NCBI GenBank assembly: GCA_041687475.1
Contig: JAWLBW010000301.1
Span: 1 to 5,801, forward strand
Direction of reading: 5' to 3'
Length of the DNA stretch: 5,801 nucleotides
From: JAWLBW01 sp041687475
Lineage (GTDB): Bacteria > J088 > JAWLBW01
Both the position numbers and the translations under genes were made by a program. Below, piece by piece: positions 1 through 3,262 of this stretch. Within the stretch, counting starts at the first letter, position 1. Every line of letters begins with the position of its first letter. The notes below the pieces were generated by a model. It ran no database searches. It saw only the letters and a list, made by a program, of their open reading frames with translations, and had not been told where the DNA came from.

Positions 1-178
1 GTCCGAAGGGCAGGTCGCTGTGCATTCGTGCACCGCCGTCCGCCTTCCGCCATGCAGGAGCTTGTCCCGCGTGAAGCGAGAAATTCCGCAAACTCCCCTC
101 TCCCCATCGCATGCTCTCGCCATCGACTTCCGATCGTGCAGAACGCAGCGACTTCCGACCGATCTGCACGTCATTCCC
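1..178. other. Intergenic leader region upstream of serS
   Basis: No credible gene is visible here. Two + frames are open, but their translations are Arg/Ser/Pro-rich and resemble no family I know. The stretch holds one 51-base repeat unit (95-145), followed by a partial echo: CGACTTCCGA occurs twice, near 123 and 149. An inverted pair, CGTGCAG (135-141) and CTGCACG (164-170), could form a 7-base-pair stem. The first bases, GTCCGAAG, resemble one unit of the 8-base arrays found at 2225 and 3008, so the window may begin at the edge of another repeat mosaic. Confidence 0.6.
95..145 (+). repeat. 51-base intergenic repeat unit, copy 1
   Basis: This unit begins CCCCTCTCCCCATCGCA and ends in an imperfect CGTGCAGAACG. 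It aligns without gaps to 51-base copies at 2478-2528 and 3166-3216. The terminal 11-base palindrome (CGTGCWGCACG elsewhere) has one mismatch here. It lies about 35 bases upstream of the serS -35 box. Function unknown. Confidence 0.75.
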
Positions 179-208
179 TTGGCCGTCGTGCAGTGGTGAC
201 GTTATAAT
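179..208 (+). promoter_or_regulatory. Putative sigma70-type promoter of serS
   Basis: TTGGCC (179-184; four of six consensus positions) is followed after 18 bases by a perfect TATAAT (203-208). Transcription would start near 215, leaving a 5' leader of only about 18 bases before the serS ATG at 233. The spacer contains CGTGCAG (187-193), half of the palindrome repeated elsewhere in the window. Confidence 0.65.
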
Positions 209-232
209 GTTCCTTTTCCGGTTCAAATACTT

Positions 233-1498
233 ATGCTCGATCGCAAATTACTACGCGAAGACCCCGACCGGGTTCGCGCGGGCCTTGCCAAGCGCGGCGT
301 CGAATTCGATTCGGCTCCGGTGCTCGCCCAGGAAGAACAACGCCGCGACCTGATTCGCCAGGTCGAATCGCTGAAGGCCGAACGCAATGCCGCCAGCGAC
401 GACATCGGTCGCCTGAAGAAGGAAGGCCAGGATGTGTCGCAGGCCATCGAGGCCACGCGCATGCTGGGCGACCGCATCAAGGGCCTCGAGGCGCAGCTGA
501 ACGAACTCGATGCCGAGCTCGACCGCTTTCTTCTGACCGTACCCAATCTTCCCCATGAAAGCGTGCCGGTGGGCCGCTCCGAAGAAGACAATCCGGTGGT
601 CAAGGAGTGGGGCGTCGTACCCGAGTTTCCGTTCAAGCCCAAGGCGCACGACGAACTGGGTAAACAGCTGGGCATTCTCGACCAGGAAGCGGCCGCCAAG
701 ATGACGGGCTCGCGTTTCGCCGTGCTGAAGGGCATGGGGGCGCGCCTTGAGCGGGCACTGCTGAACTTCATGCTCGATCAGCATACGGCCAACGGCTACG
801 AAGAAATGTGGCCGCCGTATATCGTGCATGAACGTAGCCTGGTGGGCACCGGACAGCTGCCCAAATTCAAGGAAGACCTGTTCAAGCTCGAGGGCCACGA
901 TTACTACCTGGCGCCGACCGCCGAGGTTCCCCTCACGAACTATCATCGCGAAGAAATTCTCGACGGCGAGCGGCTCACGCTCAAGTACTGTGCCTACACG
1001 CCGTGTTTCCGCAGTGAAGCGGGGGCCGCCGGCAAGGATACGCGCGGCATTATTCGCCAGCATCAGTTCGATAAGGTCGAGTTGGTCAAATTCTGCAGGC
1101 CCGAAGAGTCGTACGACGAGCTGGAAAAGCTTACGTACGATGCCGAACGCATTCTGCAGCTGCTTGAAATTCCCTACCGCGTCGTGGCGCTCTGCACGGG
1201 CGATATGGGTTTCAGCGCCGCCAAAACGTACGACATCGAGGTCTGGCTGCCCAGCCAGGGCATGTACCGCGAAATTTCGAGCTGCTCGAATTTCGAAGAT
1301 TTTCAGGCCCGCCGCGCCGACATTCGTTTCCGGCGCGCCCGGGGCGAGAAACCCGAATTCGTGCACACGCTCAACGGAAGCGGCCTGGCTATTGGCCGTA
1401 CGCTCGTGGCGATATTGGAAAACTATCAGACCGATAAGGGTCAGATCGTCATACCTCACGCCTTGCGCGACTACGTAAAGGCCGATATAATAGGATAA
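233..1498 (+). CDS. serS: Seryl-tRNA synthetase (SerRS)
   Basis: This cytoplasmic class II aminoacyl-tRNA synthetase activates serine with ATP and charges all tRNA-Ser isoacceptors; it can also charge tRNA-Sec where that exists. The 421-residue length is normal for bacterial SerRS. Residues 1-100 are the N-terminal domain, with charged heptad-rich helices from about 30 to 100 that form the coiled-coil arm gripping the long variable arm of tRNA-Ser. The catalytic domain shows the serine-binding T-A-E (229-231), motif 2 FRSEAG (259-264) with Arg260 and Glu262, and motif 3 NGSGLAIGR (381-389) with Arg389. The ATG at 233 gives the family's typical MLDRKLLR-like N-terminus. It has no clear Shine-Dalgarno sequence, and the promoter lies very close. 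Two tRNA-Ser genes follow directly. The reading frame is intact; identification is near certain. Confidence 0.97.
   Translation: MLDRKLLREDPDRVRAGLAKRGVEFDSAPVLAQEEQRRDLIRQVESLKAERNAASDDIGRLKKEGQDVSQAIEATRMLGDRIKGLEAQLNELDAELDRFLLTVPNLPHESVPVGRSEEDNPVVKEWGVVPEFPFKPKAHDELGKQLGILDQEAAAKMTGSRFAVLKGMGARLERALLNFMLDQHTANGYEEMWPPYIVHERSLVGTGQLPKFKEDLFKLEGHDYYLAPTAEVPLTNYHREEILDGERLTLKYCAYTPCFRSEAGAAGKDTRGIIRQHQFDKVELVKFCRPEESYDELEKLTYDAERILQLLEIPYRVVALCTGDMGFSAAKTYDIEVWLPSQGMYREISSCSNFEDFQARRADIRFRRARGEKPEFVHTLNGSGLAIGRTLVAILENYQTDKGQIVIPHALRDYVKADIIG
1463..1491 (+). promoter_or_regulatory. Putative promoter of the tRNA cluster inside the serS 3' end
   Basis: A perfect TATAAT (1486-1491) sits in the last codons of serS. 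It has TTGCGC (1463-1468, first three bases match) 17 bases upstream. Transcription would start near 1498 and give a leader of about 107 bases before the first tRNA-Ser. In DNA this GC-rich an exact -10 box is notable, but the -35 is weak. Read-through from the serS promoter is the alternative, since no terminator separates serS from the tRNAs. Confidence 0.5.
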
Positions 1499-1605
1499 TT
1501 TTACGGTTACTCCGCACGACGGACCTCCGACAACCCGAACGCTCCCTTGGGACGGAAGGGGCTCCCGAAGAGAAACGGGGGCATGCGGAGGCCCGGTGTT
1601 TACAG

Positions 1606-1693
1606 GGAGGGGTGGCCGAGTGGTTTAAGGCGGCGGTCTTGAAAACCGTTGTACCGAAAGGTACCGTGGGTTCGAATCCCACCTCCTCCGCCA
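1606..1693 (+). tRNA. tRNA-Ser(TGA)
   Basis: This is a complete class II tRNA of 88 bases including the encoded CCA (1691-1693). Acceptor arm 1606-1612 pairs with 1683-1689 (one G-U), with discriminator G1690. The anticodon loop CTTGAAA (1638-1644) gives anticodon TGA at 1640-1642, reading UCN serine codons. The long variable arm GTACC-GAAA-GGTAC (1651-1664) is the SerRS identity feature, and the T loop TTCGAAT is standard. A hairpin TTCCGC/GCGGAA (1695-1700 with 1708-1713) lies between this tRNA and the next. It has no T-run, so it is more likely a processing or spacer structure than a terminator. Confidence 0.97.
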
Positions 1694-1726
1694 TTTCCGC
1701 TCCAGGGGCGGAACAAATAGTCTTCA

Positions 1727-1816
1727 GGAGAGATGGCCGAGTGGCTGAAGGCACAGGTTTGCTAAACCTGCGTAGGGGAAACCCTACCGAGGGTTCGAAT
1801 CCCTCTCTCTCCGCCA
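1727..1816 (+). tRNA. tRNA-Ser(GCT)
   Basis: This is a complete class II tRNA of 90 bases with encoded CCA (1814-1816). GGAGAGA (1727-1733) pairs perfectly with TCTCTCC (1806-1812), discriminator G1813. The anticodon stem CAGGT/ACCTG encloses loop TTGCTAA with anticodon GCT (1761-1763), reading AGC and AGU. The long variable arm is GTAGGG-GAAA-CCCTAC (1772-1787). It lies 33 bases after tRNA-Ser(TGA) and 9 bases before tRNA-Arg, so one polycistronic precursor is likely. Confidence 0.97.
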
Positions 1817-1825
1817 ATCTACAGT

Positions 1826-1902
1826 GCGCCCGTAGCTCAGTTGGATAGAGCACCAGACTACGAATCTGGGGGTCAGAGGTTCGAATCCTTTCGGGCGCAC
1901 CA
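1826..1902 (+). tRNA. tRNA-Arg(ACG), copy 1
   Basis: This is a complete 77-base tRNA with encoded CCA (1900-1902). Acceptor GCGCCCG (1826-1832) pairs with CGGGCGC (1892-1898), discriminator A1899. The anticodon stem CCAGA/TCTGG holds loop CTACGAA with anticodon ACG (1860-1862). A34 is normally deaminated to inosine by TadA, so that the tRNA reads CGU, CGC and CGA. It is the last gene of the Ser-Ser-Arg cluster and is followed at once by a terminator. An identical gene lies at 2605-2681. Confidence 0.97.
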
Positions 1903-1908
1903 CTCTTT

Positions 1909-1945
1909 GAAAGAGGATCGTGAGATATCACGGTCCTCTTTTCTG
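1909..1945 (+). terminator. Intrinsic terminator of the tRNA cluster
   Basis: AGAGGATCGTGA (1912-1923), loop GATA, then TCACGGTCCTCT (1928-1939) form a 12-base-pair stem with one T-G wobble, extendable by flanking A-T pairs. It is followed by TTTTCT. The stem begins about 10 bases after the tRNA CCA end. Its counterpart after the second tRNA-Arg has changed bases on both arms and kept the pairing. Confidence 0.92.
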
Positions 1946-2066
1946 TTTGTGGTGGGGGGATTGCACATCGAGTCGGTGGGTGCGGTGAGCTTTCGGCGGG
2001 GGGGAAACACTACACGGAGACGCCGAGGCGCAGAGTTGGGCTGATTGAGCCTGGCGGGGGCTCAAA

Positions 2067-2224
2067 ACGCGAAACGGCGAGCGCGGAACGCGGAGAAACA
2101 CACAACATAATCGGGGAACGGCGAGCGCCTCTATCTTGTACACGGCAAATCCAACGGCTTTCCCCGGCCTGGTTTGCTTTCGCCTTCGGCGGAAAGGCAG
2201 GGGCGAGGAGGCTGGTGTGCCCGT
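2067..2224. repeat. Conserved core of the tRNA-Arg-linked repeat, copy A
   Basis: Aligned by eye to 2848-3007, it shows about seven substitutions and two single-base indels, roughly 95% identity. That is far better conserved than the DNA on either side. The indels would shift any reading frame, which argues against a protein. Visible structure: CGGGGAA (from about 2113) can pair with TTCCCCG about 45 bases later, and CGCC-TTC-GGCG forms a small hairpin near 2190. Strand and function are unknown. Confidence 0.65.
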
Positions 2225-2304
2225 GGTCTGAAGGTCCGAAGGTCTGACAGTCTGACAGTCTGACAGTCTGACGGTCCGACAGTCGGACGGTCCGACAGTC
2301 GGAC
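2225..2304. repeat. 8-base tandem repeat array, ten units
   Basis: Ten contiguous 8-base units follow the pattern RGTCYGAM. The middle is four near-perfect GTCTGAC units. The last four alternate GGTCCGAC and AGTCGGAC, so GTCCGACAGTCGGAC forms a 15-base palindrome that occurs twice in a row (from 2274 and from 2290). The homologous array at 3008-3063 has seven units and lacks the palindromic end. Repeat-number change by replication slippage is likely. The unit is too short and unspaced to be CRISPR. Confidence 0.9.
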
Positions 2305-2337
2305 TCCGTGACCCGGAGCAGCGAAGCTGCGATCCCC

Positions 2338-2528
2338 CGTGCAGCACGCACGGCCGTCTGCCGTCCAGAGCCTGCACTGAGCGGAGCGAATGTATCCGAC
2401 GTCCACCGTGCAGCCGTGCAGCACGACGCGCCCCCTCTCCCCATCACACGCTCTCCCATTCGTGCTGTACGTCTCGCCCCCTCTCCCCATCGCACGCTCG
2501 CCCATTCGACGTTCAGCCGTGCAGCACG
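2338..2528. repeat. Cluster of palindrome-tipped repeats, copy A
   Basis: The palindrome CGTGCAGCACG occurs at 2338-2348, 2415-2425 and 2518-2528, with a one-mismatch form CGTGCTGTACG at 2461-2471. Two 51-base-family units lie here: a shortened one (2432-2471, lacking 11 internal bases) and a full one (2478-2528). The last palindrome ends ten bases before the putative promoter of the second tRNA-Arg. Function unknown; it could be a regulator-binding site or a REP-like element. Confidence 0.8.
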
Positions 2529-2537
2529 AAAAAGCTC

Positions 2538-2566
2538 TTTCCAAAATCCGGCGATTCCGATAGAAT
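2538..2566 (+). promoter_or_regulatory. Putative promoter of the second tRNA-Arg
   Basis: TTTCCA (2538-2543; four of six) is followed after 17 bases by TAGAAT (2561-2566; five of six). It lies in the 76-base AT-richer stretch 2529-2604, which has no counterpart in the other repeat copy. Transcription would start near 2573, about 32 bases before the tRNA. This would make the duplicated tRNA independent of the upstream cluster, whose terminator is strong. Confidence 0.6.
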
Positions 2567-2604
2567 TAAAGATTCCGGCCGGGTTCTCGGCTGACACATT
2601 TTGC

Positions 2605-2681
2605 GCGCCCGTAGCTCAGTTGGATAGAGCACCAGACTACGAATCTGGGGGTCAGAGGTTCGAATCCTTTCGGGCGCACCA
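2605..2681 (+). tRNA. tRNA-Arg(ACG), copy 2
   Basis: All 77 bases are identical to 1826-1902, including the encoded CCA (2679-2681) and anticodon ACG at 2639-2641. Homology stops abruptly at the 5' end: the preceding bases (CACATTTTGC against ATCTACAGT) do not match. It continues 3' through CACTCTT into the terminator. A duplicate gene for an inosine-type arginine tRNA raises gene dosage for CGN decoding. It appears fully functional and has its own promoter and terminator. Confidence 0.96.
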
Positions 2682-2687
2682 CTCTTC

Positions 2688-2722
2688 AAGGGAATCGTGA
2701 GAAATCACGGTTCCCTTTTTTG
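2688..2722 (+). terminator. Intrinsic terminator of the second tRNA-Arg
   Basis: AAGGGAATCGTGA (2688-2700), loop GAAA, and TCACGGTTCCCTT (2705-2717) make a 13-base-pair stem with one T-G wobble, followed by a run of Ts. Relative to the first terminator, AGAGGA/TCCTCT has become AGGGAA/TTCCCT: both arms changed together and the helix is preserved. Confidence 0.93.
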
Positions 2723-2785
2723 CGTTATGGAGAGTTCATATCGAGTCGGTGAGGGCGGTGAGCTTTCGGAGGGGGAAAGACTACA

Positions 2786-2812
2786 CCCTTCGCCCAAGCT
2801 CAGGGCATGCTC
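2786..2812. repeat. Dispersed CCCTTCG...AAGCTCAGGGC-type element
   Basis: CCCTTCGCCCAAGCTCAGGG followed by CATGCTC closely resembles the CCCTTCGACAAGCTCAGGG element that is scattered in intergenic DNA of many bacteria and gives spurious peptides such as PFDKLRA or PELVEG. CCCT and AGGG can pair as a short stem. It is missing from the otherwise homologous copy A, so it is either an insertion in copy B or a loss in copy A. Confidence 0.6.
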
Positions 2813-2847
2813 CGACGCAAAGACGCAGAGGGGCGCTGGGAGCTCGA

Positions 2848-3007
2848 ACGCGGAACGGCGAACGCGGAACGCGGAGAAACACACAACATAAACGGGGAAC
2901 GGCGAGCGCCTCCATCTTGTACACGGCAAATCCAACGGTTTTTCCCCGGCCTGGTTTGCTTGCGCCTTCGGCGGAAGGGCAGGGGCGAGGAGGCTGGTTG
3001 TGCCCGT
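2848..3007. repeat. Conserved core of the tRNA-Arg-linked repeat, copy B
   Basis: This is the counterpart of 2067-2224, 160 bases against 158. The two extra bases are single T insertions, one in a T-run near 2940 and one near 3000. The possible long-range stem CGGGGAA/TTCCCCG and the CGCC-TTC-GGCG hairpin (near 2972) are both kept. Confidence 0.65.
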
Positions 3008-3063
3008 GGTCTGCAGGTCTGACAGTCTGACAGTCTGACAGTCTGAACGTCTGACGGTCGGAT
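3008..3063. repeat. 8-base tandem repeat array, seven units
   Basis: Seven contiguous 8-base units: GGTCTGCA, GGTCTGAC, AGTCTGAC twice, AGTCTGAA, CGTCTGAC and GGTCGGAT. It occupies the same place, between the core and the shared 29-base block, as the ten-unit array at 2225-2304. Unit number and end sequence differ. Confidence 0.88.
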
Positions 3064-3099
3064 GGCGCACGTGACCCGGAGCAGCGAAGCTGCGATCCT

Positions 3100-3255
3100 C
3101 GTGCTGCACGTTGGGGCTTCGACGAGCGCAGCCCGAACGGCTTGCAGCCGTGCTGCACGTCGCGCCCCCTCTCCCCATCGCACGCTCTCGCCTTCGACGT
3201 CCGGCCGTGCAGCACGTCGCGCGCTCGCCCATTCGACGCACAACCGTGCTGCACG
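3100..3255. repeat. Cluster of palindrome-tipped repeats, copy B
   Basis: Four perfect palindromes CGTGCWGCACG occur at 3100-3110, 3149-3159, 3206-3216 and 3245-3255. A full 51-base unit spans 3166-3216. A shortened unit, 3217-3255, lacks the CCCCTCTCCCCATC part. The last palindrome falls exactly between the -35-like and -10-like boxes of the following gene. Confidence 0.8.
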
Positions 3256-3262
3256 GTATAGT
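3233..3262 (+). promoter_or_regulatory. Putative promoter of the hydrolase gene
   Basis: TATAGT (3257-3262; five of six) lies 18 bases after TCGACG (3233-3238; four of six). The spacer contains the full palindrome CGTGCTGCACG (3245-3255), which would suit an operator. If this promoter is used, transcription starts near 3269, downstream of the GTG at 3246, and translation must begin later. Confidence 0.45.

Larger units (their letters stand above)
1967..2528. repeat. Composite intergenic repeat region, copy A
   Basis: This gene-free stretch is homologous to 2740-3255. In order it holds: a shared start ATCGAGTCGGTG (1967); a degenerate periodic motif ACGGAGACGCCGAGGCGCAG (about 2015-2034); a 7-base-pair hairpin TTGAGCC/GGCTCAA (2045-2051 with 2059-2065); a conserved core (2067-2224); an 8-base tandem array (2225-2304); a 29-base block identical to copy B (2307-2335) with a GCAGC-GAA-GCTGC hairpin; and palindrome-tipped repeats (2338-2528). 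Reading frames here are antisense, low-complexity and not kept in frame between copies, so I regard them as non-coding. Confidence 0.8.
2740..3255. repeat. Composite intergenic repeat region, copy B
   Basis: This is the second copy of the mosaic at 1967-2528, also without a gene. In order: shared start ATCGAGTCGGTG (2740); a 27-base segment CCCTTCGCCCAAGCTCAGGG... (2786-2812) absent from copy A; the periodic motif GACGCAAAGACGCAGAGG (about 2815-2832); the conserved core (2848-3007); an 8-base array (3008-3063); the shared 29-base block (3070-3098); and palindrome-tipped repeats (3100-3255), which end inside the putative promoter of the hydrolase gene. Confidence 0.8.

Noticed and set aside
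251..1459. A 402-codon - strand frame opposite serS
   Set aside because: It mirrors the codon structure of serS, which is certain from its motifs; the antisense product resembles nothing known.
1542..1600. Possible attenuator or T-box-like leader before the tRNA cluster
   Set aside because: Only weak, mutually exclusive short stems (such as CCCTT/AAGGG) can be drawn, with no T-run and no T-box core sequence.
1612..2044. Small + strand frames covering the tRNA genes, and the - strand frame 1449-1931
   Set aside because: They read through tRNA genes with clear cloverleaf folds, so they are not coding.
2225..2304. CRISPR array
   Set aside because: The units are 8 bases, contiguous, without unique spacers, and no cas gene is present. 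The 51-base units are likewise not separated by regular unique spacers.
1928..2597. Several - strand open frames (137-195 codons) across the repeat region, with peptides such as QTVRLSDC repeated
   Set aside because: The periodic peptides come from the 8-base and 51-base repeats, whose periods keep frames open. Indels between the two copies break any common frame.
1826..2681. Genomic island bounded by tRNA-Arg attachment sites
   Set aside because: Integration usually duplicates only the 3' part of a tRNA; here the whole gene and its terminator are duplicated, there is no integrase, and the repeat stretch follows both copies.
3111..3245. TTG at 3111 as start of the hydrolase
   Set aside because: The extra 45 residues are encoded by the palindromic repeat cluster, are Arg/His/Pro-rich, and would put the signal peptide far from the N-terminus.
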